In this document: positions 8,385 through 18,400 of the stretch, one piece after another
How the letters are laid out: every line of letters begins with the position of its first letter
Numbering within the stretch: position 1 is the stretch's first letter
DNA from: Mucilaginibacter galii
Lineage (GTDB): Bacteria; Bacteroidota; Bacteroidia; Sphingobacteriales; Sphingobacteriaceae
Assembly (NCBI RefSeq): GCF_014635825.1
Contig: NZ_BMDO01000001.1
Span: 186,001-250,000 of the forward strand
Reading direction: 5' to 3'
DNA length: 64,000 nt
The notes under the pieces: model-generated
Seen by the model: only the letters and a program-made list of their open reading frames with translations
Told to the model about the DNA's origin: nothing
Database searches by the model: none
Made by a program: the position numbers and the translations under genes

Positions 8385-9851
8385 ATGAAAATCAAATATC
8401 TACTCCTTGCAATGGCTATAGTAGCCATTACACAGCATGCCTCTGCTCAATACTCGGCCGATGCTATACGGTTTTCGGGCACACAGCCCGGCTCAACGTC
8501 GCGTATCAAAGCTTTGGGTAATGCCAACGTTTCGGTCGGTGGCGATCTAACCTCTATTGGCGGTAACCCTGCCGGCCTGGGTTTTTTCACCAAATCGGAG
8601 TTAAGTATTACGCCCGAGTTCAACATGAATAAAACCAATTCGGTTTACCTGGGGCAAGGCACCAATTCCAGCCGTAACGATGGTAATTTTAACAACGCTT
8701 CTGTTGTGTTCTATGGCAAACTAAACAAAGCGCCCGGCGAAGACAAAAGCAAAGGATGGCTGAGTGTTAACTTTGGAGCTAACTACAGCCGTACCAATAA
8801 TTTTTACCAGAATACTTCTTACGGCGGTGTTAACCCGTCAAGTTCTATTGCTGATTATTATGCAGTTTTAGGAAATAAGGCTTTGGATGACGGATTTTCT
8901 TTGGGCGGGTATTTAGAGGGCTGGGCAGAAGCACAGAAGCTGATATACTTGACTAATGGACGTTACGAAGCTACCACAACTTTAGAGGGTACACAATCTA
9001 AAAATATTGTAAGCACGGGCGGACAGTCTGACCTTAACTTTTCCTTTGGTGCAAATTACAGCAACAAGTTCTATATTGGTGCTGGCTTTGGCATTACCAG
9101 CCTACGTTATAATTCTACTTCGAACTTTGTTGAAGATAATTATCAATACATTGGTGTGAACAAGGATTTTGTTTCTACCTACACCCTCGATCAGGCAACC
9201 CGCGGCAACGGCTTTAACGGTCGTTTAGGTGTTATTTACAAGCCGGTAGAAATGGTGCGTGTGGGTGCTACCTTTACTACGCCAACCTGGTATACCATTG
9301 ATGACAGCAGTTCGGAAGGTTTGGCTACCAAATACAGCAACGAAAGAACACAATCTGACGGCAGTAACTACCCGTTAACCTATCGCCTTCGTACTCCTTA
9401 CAAGGTGGCTGGTGGTATCTCAGTTTTCGCAGGAAAATTAGGTTTTATTACCGGCGATATAGAGTATGTTGATTATGCATCTACCAAATTAAGCCAAAGC
9501 TCTGATTATGACTTTGACTTTAGCGGAGACAATGCCGATATCAAAAGCTTTTATAAAGGTGCTGTAAACGCTCGTTTTGGTGCTGAAGCACGTTTAACCC
9601 CTAACTTTATGTTGCGTGGCGGTTATGGCATTTTAGGATCGCCTGTGCGCAATGCCGACAGCGATGCCAATACAAAAACCATCAGTGGTGGTGTTGGCTA
9701 TCGGTTTGCTAACTACTACATTGATGCCACTTACATGCATGTACAAGCTAAATATGGTCAATATCCTTACGAAATTGGAGAATTAAGCCCGTTGGCCAGC
9801 ATAAAAAACACTAACAATAATGTGTTTGTAACACTTGGTTTAAGGTTCTAA
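8385..9851 (+). CDS. OMPP1/FadL/TodX-like outer membrane protein
   Basis: 488 residues with a signal peptide (MKIKYLLLAMAIVAITQHASA). The mature start carries the family hallmark of FadL-like channels: DAIRFSGTQPGSTSRIKALG followed by an alternating GG-rich beta pattern (GNANVSVGGDLTSIGGNPAG). The rest is a run of amphipathic strands ending in an aromatic residue (GLRF), as expected for a beta-barrel. FadL-type channels move hydrophobic compounds across the outer membrane; the substrate here is unknown. It follows the Gly/Tyr-rich lipoprotein and ends at a strong terminator. Confidence 0.85.
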   Translation: MKIKYLLLAMAIVAITQHASAQYSADAIRFSGTQPGSTSRIKALGNANVSVGGDLTSIGGNPAGLGFFTKSELSITPEFNMNKTNSVYLGQGTNSSRNDGNFNNASVVFYGKLNKAPGEDKSKGWLSVNFGANYSRTNNFYQNTSYGGVNPSSSIADYYAVLGNKALDDGFSLGGYLEGWAEAQKLIYLTNGRYEATTTLEGTQSKNIVSTGGQSDLNFSFGANYSNKFYIGAGFGITSLRYNSTSNFVEDNYQYIGVNKDFVSTYTLDQATRGNGFNGRLGVIYKPVEMVRVGATFTTPTWYTIDDSSSEGLATKYSNERTQSDGSNYPLTYRLRTPYKVAGGISVFAGKLGFITGDIEYVDYASTKLSQSSDYDFDFSGDNADIKSFYKGAVNARFGAEARLTPNFMLRGGYGILGSPVRNADSDANTKTISGGVGYRFANYYIDATYMHVQAKYGQYPYEIGELSPLASIKNTNNNVFVTLGLRF

Positions 9852-9872
9852 CAACACATAAAACCGATAATA

Positions 9873-9907
9873 AAAAAGCTCTGCTAATTAATAGCAGAGC
9901 TTTTTTA
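9873..9907. terminator. Bidirectional terminator between convergent genes
   Basis: AAGCTCTGCTA and TAGCAGAGCTT form an 11-bp perfect stem with a 5-base loop, with A-tract and T-tract on the two sides. It serves both the porin gene (plus) and dps (minus). Confidence 0.9.
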
Positions 9908-9927
9908 TTGATAATAACTAAACCGAA

Positions 9928-10407
9928 TTAGTCTTCGTTAACAAACGAACGCAGCATCCAGGTATTTTTCTCTTTGTATTGCATAAAGCTGTTCACTAAA
10001 TCGTTAGTACCATCATCGCCAACTTCGGCAGTAAGCTCTAAGATAGCGCGCTCCATCTCAATAAGGGTAGCCATATCTTCAATTAAAGCTTTCACTAAAA
10101 AATCGGCTGTTTGGCCAATGGTATTTACTTCTTTAATTTTAGATACCTTAATATAATCGCCAAAAGTGCTGTATGGTGGCTTGCCTAAGGTTAAGATACG
10201 CTCGGCCAAATCGTCAATAGTTTGTACGGCATTGGTGTACATTTCTTCGAACTTAACGTGCAACGTAAAAAAGTTATGCCCTTTTACGTTCCAGTGGCAT
10301 CCTCTAATTTTTTGATAGTGGATATGGTAGTTGGCTAAAAGCTCATTTAAATGGTCAACAACCGGTTTTACTTCCTTTTCGTTAAGGCTTATTTCTTTAG
10401 CATCCAT
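9928..10407 (-). CDS. dps: Dps family DNA-protection/ferritin-like protein
   Basis: 159 residues, typical Dps length. The inter-subunit ferroxidase residues appear in the expected order: His in RGCHWNVKGHNFFTLH (helix A), then FEEMY and DDLAERI (helix B). Dps forms dodecamers that bind iron, consume hydrogen peroxide and protect DNA in starvation. The N-terminal tail is short and acidic, so direct DNA binding may be weak. It is divergent from the DUF4905 gene, with a 105-base gap that should contain its promoter. Confidence 0.93.
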   Translation of the reverse strand: MDAKEISLNEKEVKPVVDHLNELLANYHIHYQKIRGCHWNVKGHNFFTLHVKFEEMYTNAVQTIDDLAERILTLGKPPYSTFGDYIKVSKIKEVNTIGQTADFLVKALIEDMATLIEMERAILELTAEVGDDGTNDLVNSFMQYKEKNTWMLRSFVNED

Positions 10408-10512
10408 GGTAATGAATTGTAATTAATGTATGGGTTCAACACATACCTAATGTAAGTGTTTGAAAAAAGCCAACAATTTGACCTGATTTAAATAAAAACC
10501 TTACTTTTAAGC

Positions 10513-11271
10513 ATGACTGAGTTGAAGCTGCTGGTGGCCGAACATTTTGAAGGCCAAATATGGCGTATGGAGGTAGATCATATTAGCCATACCCTGTTTG
10601 CCGAGATACGCCAAACTGAGGATCGTAAAGTAAGCTTTGCCTCCATTAGTTTAGTGAGCGGTAAAACTTATTTTAAGAACTATACCGTAGACGAAACCTG
10701 GTTGACAGGTATTGAAACCGCTTATAATGAGGTTTTGCTGTTGCACTATTACCAGGCGGCTTCAAGCCCTGCCCACAAGGGCCTGGCAGCCGTAAATGCA
10801 GTGACCGGTCAGTTACTTTGGCACAACTTTAATTACTCGTTTGACCAGCTTACCGTAAACGGCCCCATAGTATTTGACAGCCGTATGCAGCCACCGCAGT
10901 ATAAACTGGCCGATATTACCACCGGTGCACAGCTACGAAGCTACAACCCGGTAATTGATGTTACACCCGATAATCATATCATTGTTCCGCAGAGTACGCC
11001 GCTTCCTACTGATTTGCCTAAACTCCCGGTAGAGCCTTACCACAACAATGTGCATTATGTAGAATACAATAACTACAGAATTGTATCTTTGCACGCGCTT
11101 TGGGCAGGGCAGCTAAGGCAGTACTTGTACATCTTCAATAACAACCAATTAATTTTTGAAGATATATTAAATACCAACATACAAAAATTGCAGCCCGAGG
11201 CGTTTGTTTTATACCGTAACCAGCTTATCTATTTAAAAGATAAGGTAGAGATAACGGTATTAAATTTATAG
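10513..11271 (+). CDS. DUF4905 family protein
   Basis: 252 residues, no clear signal peptide. The sequence is a series of beta-strands with pairs such as GQIWRMEVD, VSGKTYFKNYTVDE and TGQLLWHN, which suggests a partial propeller-like fold. It matches my recollection of DUF4905, a Bacteroidota family without known function. The next gene starts 15 bases later, so it leads a three-gene run (DUF4905, LysM/double-psi barrel, uridine kinase). Confidence 0.7.
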   Translation: MTELKLLVAEHFEGQIWRMEVDHISHTLFAEIRQTEDRKVSFASISLVSGKTYFKNYTVDETWLTGIETAYNEVLLLHYYQAASSPAHKGLAAVNAVTGQLLWHNFNYSFDQLTVNGPIVFDSRMQPPQYKLADITTGAQLRSYNPVIDVTPDNHIIVPQSTPLPTDLPKLPVEPYHNNVHYVEYNNYRIVSLHALWAGQLRQYLYIFNNNQLIFEDILNTNIQKLQPEAFVLYRNQLIYLKDKVEITVLNL

Positions 11272-11286
11272 CTGAAAAGTTTAAAC

Positions 11287-12192
11287 ATGACATTAAAGAT
11301 TTTCTTCCTGGCAGGCATATTCTCCTTTTCTTCTGCCTGCTTAATGGCCAGTCCGCTGCTCGACTCTGTAGGTGTCGAGAACCAAGACGGCAAAAAAGTA
11401 ATATTACATAAGTTAGAACCTAAAGACAACTACTATTCTGTAGGTCGCCGTTACAATATTAAGCCAGCAGCTATAATTCAGTTCAATGGCAATGCCTCGT
11501 TGCGTGTAGGTCAGGTTATTAAGGTGCCTACCGAGCTTCCTTTTGTAAGTTCAACACCGATTGCTAGCACAACGCCTGCAACAGAGGTAGCCAGTAATGA
11601 TGCCGTAACCGAATACAAAGTGTCGGCCGGCGAAACGCTCTATGCCATTTCGCGCCGGTTTAACATCAAGGTTGAAGATATTATTAGCCAGAACAATTTA
11701 AAATCTAACAACCTTACTCCCGGCCAGATCTTAAAGATCAGATCGGTTGCTGCAACGGTAGCTCCGCCTACGCCACCACCTGCTGTTGTACAACAAAGCA
11801 CAGGTGTACCGGCCGCCAAGCGCGATTCGGCATTGGTTGCACAAACAGATAGCGCTGCCAATACCGCCGAAAGACGTTTGCCCGCCAACCGCTACGGTAT
11901 TACAGAGCGTAACGAAAGAGGCGTAGCCACCTATATGGACGATACTGGTTTGGGCCTCGACCCGAATAAGAAACTGGTACTGCATCGCACTGCACCCATA
12001 GGTACGGTATTAAAAATTACAAACCCCATGACCAACCGCACCACCTTTGCCAAGGTAGTGGGCAGCTTTACCGAAAACGCCGCCACCAGAGATGTAATTG
12101 TAGTACTCACCAAAAGTGCCGCCGATGCTTTGGGCGCACTTGATAAACGCTTTCAGGTAAATATAAGCTACGGAACTCCTTCTAATGAATAA
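11287..12192 (+). CDS. LysM and double-psi beta-barrel envelope protein
   Basis: 301 residues with an N-terminal signal peptide (MTLKIFFLAGIFSFSSACLMA). Two LysM domains bind peptidoglycan: residues about 38-80 (DNYYSVGRRYNIKPAAIIQF ... GQVIKVP) and about 110-155 (YKVSAGETLYAISRRFNIKV ... GQILKIRS). A proline/alanine linker follows. The C-terminal domain (about 200-300) has the RlpA-like double-psi pattern with a conserved Gly-Thr-Val segment (APIGTVLKITNPMTNRTTFA) and VVGSF. It probably acts on or binds cell wall in the periplasm. The end overlaps the next gene by 8 bases. Confidence 0.88.
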   Translation: MTLKIFFLAGIFSFSSACLMASPLLDSVGVENQDGKKVILHKLEPKDNYYSVGRRYNIKPAAIIQFNGNASLRVGQVIKVPTELPFVSSTPIASTTPATEVASNDAVTEYKVSAGETLYAISRRFNIKVEDIISQNNLKSNNLTPGQILKIRSVAATVAPPTPPPAVVQQSTGVPAAKRDSALVAQTDSAANTAERRLPANRYGITERNERGVATYMDDTGLGLDPNKKLVLHRTAPIGTVLKITNPMTNRTTFAKVVGSFTENAATRDVIVVLTKSAADALGALDKRFQVNISYGTPSNE

Positions 12193-12823
12193 GCCATATA
12201 TTATTGGTATTGCCGGCGGCAGCGGCTCGGGCAAAACTTTTTTTTTGAAATGTTTTTTGGAGCATTTTTCGGCCGATGAGGTGTGTTTGGTATCGCAGGA
12301 TGATTATTACATCCCGGTGGCCCATACCATGACTGCCGAGGAAAATAAACATTATAACTTTGACCTTCCCCGTACTATTGACCGTGAGCACTTTCATCAG
12401 GATATTTTAAGCCTGATGAATTACCAAACCATTCATAAGCAGGAATACACCTTTAACAACCCAAACGCCGTACCCAAAACGCTGGAAATAAAGCCCGCAC
12501 CTATTTTAATTGTGGAGGGTTTATTTATTTTGCATTTTAAAGATATTGCCGAGAAGCTTGATCTTAAAATATTCCTGGAAACTGATGAGGACGTAGCTTT
12601 GAAACGCCGATTAAAACGTGATCTGGAAGAACGCGGTTACTCTAACGATGATGTGATGTACAAATGGCACCACCACGTAGTACCTGCTTACAAAGAGTAC
12701 CTCCTGCCCTACCGCGAAAGCTGTGATAAGATCGTGATCAATAACACCCAGGTAGCCGATGACATTATCCGCATTACCGACGAAATTTCGGAACAGCTTA
12801 GGCATAAGCTTTTTAACGAATAG
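12185..12823 (+). CDS. udk: Uridine kinase-like P-loop kinase
   Basis: 212 residues. The Walker A motif GIAGGSGSGKT sits at residues 8-18, followed by the uridine kinase motif VSQDDYYIP and the NFDLPRTIDREHF region, and later VEGLFILHF. The enzyme phosphorylates uridine (and often cytidine) with GTP or ATP in pyrimidine salvage. The start overlaps the end of the LysM gene by 8 bases, suggesting translational coupling. A clear terminator follows. Confidence 0.93.
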   Translation: MNKPYIIGIAGGSGSGKTFFLKCFLEHFSADEVCLVSQDDYYIPVAHTMTAEENKHYNFDLPRTIDREHFHQDILSLMNYQTIHKQEYTFNNPNAVPKTLEIKPAPILIVEGLFILHFKDIAEKLDLKIFLETDEDVALKRRLKRDLEERGYSNDDVMYKWHHHVVPAYKEYLLPYRESCDKIVINNTQVADDIIRITDEISEQLRHKLFNE

Positions 12824-12846
12824 TAATTAAATAAACAAATACAAAG

Positions 12847-12871
12847 AGGCGCCCCTATAAGGCGCCTTTCT
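12847..12871 (+). terminator. Terminator after uridine kinase
   Basis: AGGCGCC (12847-12853) pairs with GGCGCCT (12861-12867) over a 7-base loop, followed by TTCTT. It is 24 bases after the udk stop. Confidence 0.85.
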
Positions 12872-12991
12872 TGTTAATAACGCTACTTTCTTTTACAGTC
12901 AACCAAGTTAACTAAGCCAACATATAATTCCTTATAAAAAACAAATCAGCGGTTGAAACCTTATTCATATATACATCAAAATACAACACCT

Positions 12992-13579
12992 ATGGTACCC
13001 TACGATGATGAACCAACCAAAGATTACCCTCATTCGGCCGAGCAACCTGCCAATGCACCAGCAGGCGGTTACGAGGTAAAGGATGATGACGATAACCTTG
13101 ACGAAAGCGATTTAAAACGCAAAATATTTGGCGGTGAAGATGCCAACCCCGATAAGCCCGGTTATGAAAGCCATGGCATGGGCGGACAAGCATTTGGCGA
13201 GATCAGTGAAACCCGTTCGGGCGATGATTTGGCTAATCCGTCGCGCAATGCGGGTTACAGTAACGATTATTTTAAACGCACTGAACCCCTACAGGAACAC
13301 CCTGAAAATCAAAATTTTAAACCAAAAGATCAATTAGGAGAACCCGATATGAACGAAGGAAAAGAAGAAGTGCCAGGATACCGCGAGGCACCAGATCAGC
13401 AAAAAGTAGGCGGCGTAGAGGAAGACAACGGCAAAATACAGGAAGGAACTTCTGATGCCGACGGCGATCAGCAAAAGGTAGGTCAGGACGATTCGGATAC
13501 ACCGGGCACCGCCTACTACAAACCCGAAGATGATAAAGGCACGCCAGACTACGGCAGTAACAGCCCGGATAACAGCTAA
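12992..13579 (+). CDS. Acidic, disordered protein of unknown function
   Basis: 195 residues from the ATG at 12992; the frame is open from a TTG at 12953. The protein is strongly hydrophilic and rich in Asp, Glu, Gly, Pro and Asn, with no hydrophobic core, so it is probably disordered. Short recurring pieces occur (DQQKVGG, DQQKVGQ). No signal peptide or membrane segment is seen. Such proteins are sometimes stress or desiccation proteins, but nothing here proves that. It ends at a very strong terminator. Confidence 0.65.
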   Translation: MVPYDDEPTKDYPHSAEQPANAPAGGYEVKDDDDNLDESDLKRKIFGGEDANPDKPGYESHGMGGQAFGEISETRSGDDLANPSRNAGYSNDYFKRTEPLQEHPENQNFKPKDQLGEPDMNEGKEEVPGYREAPDQQKVGGVEEDNGKIQEGTSDADGDQQKVGQDDSDTPGTAYYKPEDDKGTPDYGSNSPDNS

Positions 13580-13590
13580 ATTAATGGCGT

Positions 13591-13638
13591 TATGAATGCA
13601 AAAAGTCCCGTTTAATACGGGACTTTTTGCATTCATAA
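13591..13638 (+). terminator. Long perfect hairpin terminator
   Basis: Two 21-base arms (TATGAATGCAAAAAGTCCCG plus T, and its complement) pair perfectly around a 5-base loop. The descending arm contains five T. It lies 11 bases after the stop of the acidic protein gene. Confidence 0.85.
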
Positions 13639-13748
13639 TATTTCAGATAATTAGCAGAAAACTTCAAAAAACTTCATATTTCCTCATAAAAATCCAGTGT
13701 TGTAATAGAGAGATTTTTCCTTGTAGATTGAAAGTGAAACGTACAAAA

Positions 13749-13780
13749 AAACCCGGTAACATCTAAATGTAACCGGGTTA
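13749..13780 (-). terminator. Terminator of the J-domain gene
   Basis: On the minus strand AACCCGGTTACAT and ATGTTACCGGGTT form a stem with a short loop and one mismatch, followed by a run of T. It lies about 27 bases after the stop at 13807. Confidence 0.8.
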
Positions 13781-13806
13781 TATAATATCAGAAATTTTTT
13801 CTTTAA

Positions 13807-14256
13807 TTACGCCGTAGCAACCAACCTGCTCATACTGCGGTATACGTAGCTGCTGAAGATATGGCGGCGGGCAAATCTTCCCGGCGAATCGGCGTTAATG
13901 AATTTTACGTAAACGGCTTTCGGCACATCGAAGTATTCGTATTCGTTACCATCGGCAAAGCTCACTTTCAATACCGATTGCTTGTACTCAAAATCCTGAA
14001 TACCTGCAGTGGTAATGGTGGTCGTATATTCGGCCAGGCTTTGGTTACGTGTTTCGGGGGCTATGCTTACTAAAAAGTGGTAAGCTTCAATAATAGTCTT
14101 GCTTTTTTCTTCGGCCTCCTGGCGGCTTTCAGGCGTTTCGGCATGCTTATCGGGGTGCCAGGTTTTCATCAACCCGCGGTAAACCGATTTTAATTCCTGT
14201 AGTTCGGCGTCTTTAGTTACGTTCAATAACTTCCTGTAATCGACAATTTTTTTCAT
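13807..14256 (-). CDS. J-domain protein with C-terminal KTSC domain
   Basis: 149 residues. The N-terminal half is a DnaJ-like J domain with the HPD motif (TWHPDKHAE, about residue 34) needed to stimulate Hsp70. The C-terminal half (about 85-145) fits the KTSC domain: SVLKVSFADGNEYEYFDVP then ADSPGRFARRHI. The full DnaJ glycine-rich and zinc-finger parts are absent, so it is a specialised co-chaperone or nucleic-acid-associated protein. Its partner is unknown. Confidence 0.88.
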   Translation of the reverse strand: MKKIVDYRKLLNVTKDAELQELKSVYRGLMKTWHPDKHAETPESRQEAEEKSKTIIEAYHFLVSIAPETRNQSLAEYTTTITTAGIQDFEYKQSVLKVSFADGNEYEYFDVPKAVYVKFINADSPGRFARRHIFSSYVYRSMSRLVATA

Positions 14257-14381
14257 GTTTGTATTCTTATTTTACTGTCGATGAACTGAATAGCCTTATA
14301 AAAGTCAGGCATCCAAACCAAGGAGAATAATGCCGCAAAGGTACACTTTTTACCCCGCAAAAGCTACTGCTGCTAAGTTAT

Positions 14382-15383
14382 TTAAAGCAATACATCGTTA
14401 ACCGGTTGTATGCGTGGCGGCAGGTTGGTTTCACCCAGCATTTCGCGCAGGTCTATCTCTATGTTGCGGCTTATAGCGGTCATGGGTACATCGTTCACAT
14501 AGTTTTCGAAGGGATCTTCGCTGTTATCGCCCACAATTTCCATGGTAGAGAAAAACCAGGAGATCAAAACATTAAACGGAACTGCCAGCCAGATCATATG
14601 AGCCGTTTTAGAACCACTAAACTGCTCCACCAAGCCAAAAGGCAATATCAGTAAGAAGATCCAAACGAATATGGTACTCATGTAAGCATACTGTCGCGGA
14701 AAAGGCGTGTTCTTAATGCGCTCGCAAACGCCCTGAAAATTGTATAGCTGCTCAATAGTCCGCATCATATCTATTTGCCGCCGTTCGGACAGGGTACCGT
14801 TAGTTACCAGTTGGGTTAAATGCATACCCTGTAGCCTGAACAATTGGGTAGCCGCGTTGGCTTTGGCCAATACTTCGTTATACTCTGCCTCTGACAAAAA
14901 ACCAGATATAGCATCGAGAGATTTATTATCGGCCCCTAAATCAAACACCGGAACATAGCTAATATTCTTCCGATCGTATATGGTAGTCTTTCGCAACTGT
15001 ATGCGCAAGGCATTTATCCAGGCAATTTGCCTGTAGATCAACTTTTTGGCTATTTCAGCGTCGGTACCGGCTTTATCAGGCTGGCTGTTGATGTATGAAA
15101 TCACCTGGCTCCCCCATACCCTGCTGTAATTGGTAATACCACCCCAGGCTTTACGGGCTTCCCAAAAACGGTCATAACTTTGGTTGTTTTTAAAGCCGAG
15201 GTAAAAAGCAACCGCAATACCCGTAGTACTCACCGGCAAAAACGGAATACCAATATAGATATCATAACGCCTTAATAGCACATAAGCCAACACCACCAGC
15301 GAAGCGTAAAGGGTAAACAGAATAAGATTCTTCCAGGCAAATCTTAATATAATACTGCTCTTAATATTACGGCGGGTGTACAT
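14382..15383 (-). CDS. Bestrophin family ion channel
   Basis: 333 residues from the ATG at 15383 (MYTRRNIKSSIILRFAWKNL); the frame is open to 15413. It has the prokaryotic bestrophin (UPF0187) layout: an N-terminal pair of membrane helices, the conserved region YDRFWEARKAWGGITNYSRV, and a second pair of membrane helices late in the chain (YMSTIFVWIFLLILPFGLVE ... WLAVPFNVLISWFFSTMEIV), ending with the ENYVNDVPMTAISRNIEIDL segment. Homologues are pentameric channels that pass chloride or cations in the inner membrane. It lies 96 bases downstream of the giant macroglobulin gene on the same strand. Confidence 0.9.
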   Translation of the reverse strand: MYTRRNIKSSIILRFAWKNLILFTLYASLVVLAYVLLRRYDIYIGIPFLPVSTTGIAVAFYLGFKNNQSYDRFWEARKAWGGITNYSRVWGSQVISYINSQPDKAGTDAEIAKKLIYRQIAWINALRIQLRKTTIYDRKNISYVPVFDLGADNKSLDAISGFLSEAEYNEVLAKANAATQLFRLQGMHLTQLVTNGTLSERRQIDMMRTIEQLYNFQGVCERIKNTPFPRQYAYMSTIFVWIFLLILPFGLVEQFSGSKTAHMIWLAVPFNVLISWFFSTMEIVGDNSEDPFENYVNDVPMTAISRNIEIDLREMLGETNLPPRIQPVNDVLL

Positions 15384-15479
15384 AGCACTAAATGTAATAT
15401 TTAAAAGCCACATAAATATCCCGGAATGATAAGATAATGCTGTATTAAAATGTGCTTTACTTTGCTGTATGTAAAGCCA

Positions 15480-18400
15480 TTATTCCACCGCTACCTTTTT
15501 CATACTTTCCCTGCCATAAAATACCGGGAAATACATCATTTCGGCCTTAGCCGGGTTAATTGTATAGGTACCGTTATAGCGCGGCATCAGGTTAATGGTG
15601 TAAGTGTATTTACCCTGTTTAAGCTTACGGCAAAAGATGCTTACTTTCTCTTTAAAGTATTCGCGGTGAACCTCGTTGCCACCCCAGGCCTGCTCTTTGC
15701 TCTGGTAGCTGCAACCGGCCGGAATAGGGATCTCTATCATTACAAAATCAGCATCGGCCCTAACGCTTACCTCGGCTTTAAGCTGCACCTGCTCACCGCC
15801 CTTTAGCTTGGTTACCGCACGGTTATTGATCTCGAAGCGGGTATCTACCGTAAAATCTTTACTTACCTTTTGCGGATCGTGATTGAAAAACTGCTGATAA
15901 GCGGTAACATAAACCGGCAACGTACCTGTTTTGCTAATGCCTAAATTGGTGCCATTAAAGCTGACAGTATAAGGAAATTGCTTCACCGGTTGATTGATGC
16001 CACCCGTCAACGTCAGTGCCGCAGGTTTAACCTGCTTTCCACCTTGTAACAAGCCTGGCAGCAAGGCTTCGAGTATAAGGGCCGACTCGTAAGTGTTGCG
16101 CCACTCATTATTTTTACGCTGTTCGAGCAGGAACCCCCTGATCTTGGAAAGTACCTGCGGATGCTTACCCTCATTGGCAAACAACTGATAGGCCAGCAAA
16201 CTTAGCTGTATGGAGTTATCAAAAAAGCGGTAACTATCATCGCCCCAATACAGGTTGCCAAACATGGTGGTTTTGTGGCTGGCCATCAGTGTATCTATCT
16301 TTACCGGTAAACCCACCTGTTGCTGCAAAAGTAGAAAGCGATAACGGTCATAACGGCTTACGAATTTGCGGGCAGCCATTTCTTTTTGCATAGCGGCGGT
16401 GTACCGCTCATAATCTACCTTGGCATCCAGCTTTTTGAGGATCTGCAACGCCTGTATCTTATCTGTGTGATTATAGCCTTCCAGTTGGTAAACGAGGTAG
16501 CTGGTTAGCTTGGGCTTATCAAGATTTACATAATACCCAAGGCGTTGCGCTTCGGTAAGGGCCTCTATGGCGTGTAAGCTTATCCAAAGTTCTTCATCGC
16601 CGGTTTTCCACCAAGACCATAAGCCGGTGGTTTGGGCGTTATCACTTAGCTTTTTAATGAGGTCTTCAATATTCTTTTTGTATTTGAACTCTTCTTTTAA
16701 ATATCCTTTAATACGCTCCTGCATTAATAAACCTTTCAGCTTAGAAGCCAGTTGCTCGTTGCATAAGTAGCGGTAGTTGCGCAGGCGCTCAGTTTCTTCA
16801 ATCAGCACCGGCAACAGCGAGGCTTCGGCCTTGAAAGTTACGGGACCTAAAGCCGGGTCGAACTTCATGTTGACGGTAGTATCTTGATCCAGTGCCGCAA
16901 AGTTGCCTTTGGTTTCTATTACGCCGGCTTCTATCAGCGGTATTTTGCGCAGTTCGCCGTCAAAGTAGCCGTTGTCGCGTTTAATACTGTATTCAAAAGT
17001 AAGGCTGTCGGCACCTGCGGCGGTTATTTTCAGGGTGTCTATTTTTGAAGAAGTAATGTTTAATAGGTCGCTCTTTATTTCCTTCCCATTGTATTTAAAG
17101 CTGCGGATAAGTTTCACTCCCTCGGTATTATAATTCATCACCTTGCCTATGGCGCTCAGTTCATCGCCTTTCACAGCAAACTGCGGAGAGATAAAATTGG
17201 CGCTTAAGGATTTAAATGCTTTGATCTGGCTTTCGGCTATACCAGTTTGCCGGTTACCGTTAATGGCAATTACAAAAGTGCGCCAGTTGGTAATATCATC
17301 GGGGAACATCGAGGTAAAGCTGGCCTTACCCTCGGCATTGGTGGTAAGCCGGGGCTGCCAGTAAGCATAATCGGCAAAGTTTTTACGCATGGTTTGCTGG
17401 CCCTGCGCGGCAACATCGGTACCATCGGCTTTAGCTCCTTTCTTTTTGGTATTAATGATCACTACACCATTAGCGGCCCTTGCACCGTAAAGGGCAGTGG
17501 CGGCAGCATCTTTTAACACGCTCATTTCGCCGATCATATCGGGGCTGATACCCGCAATACTGTTTACCGGCACGCCATCAACAATATACAGCGGGTCTTT
17601 GCCATTTATGGAACCGTTACCTCTGATTTGAATTGATGCGGTGGAATAGCTTGTTACAGAAAGACCGGCAACAGCACCACTAAGCGACCTCTTCATTTCA
17701 GTGCCATAGCCCACCACTACAACCTCCTGTAACATTGCCTGGCTAGCTTTCATTTGAACGGTTACAAACTGCCCCGGGACGATACCGGTTTCTTTGGTTT
17801 CATAACCTATATACGCGAATACCAATTTACCGCTTGCGGGTACTTTGATGGTAAAGTTGCCTTTAACATCGGTGGTTACCCCATGCGGCGTACCTTTCAC
17901 TTTTACGGTTACGCCAATCAGGCTTTCCTTGGTGTCATCTGTTACCTGCCCTGTCATGGTGTAGGTAAAGCTTTTGGGCGCTATATATTTTTCGTTGAAC
18001 GTTTCTTTGAGTTTAAGCGCATCATTATTGATCTTCCTGTCGTTAGCCGTACTGGCATCAGGCCGGCTGGTAATAATTTCGCTGATGCGCTTACTCACCG
18101 AATCGGCCTGTTTAGGCCGCAGCGTGAATGCGTAATAATTATCGCCGTAAGGTTTAATATCAATATTTTCTTCCACGGCATACCTGTCTCCTTTGAGCAA
18201 AAAGAACAGGCGGTATTTACCGGCATTTAAACTACCCAAATTAGTTTCGGTACCACGCAGCACCCTGATGAAATCGGGATTTGAATAGCTGTAAATGATC
18301 ACATTCCTGATAAACAGCGGTTCATCTTTTTTAGGATTGATCTTTATATTCAATCGCCCTTCGGCACGTGCCAGCTCATCGGTGTTCATGAATAACTGCT

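Noticed and set aside
13591..13638. Long perfect hairpin as a small RNA
   Set aside because: Position right after a stop codon, with T residues in the descending arm, fits a terminator.
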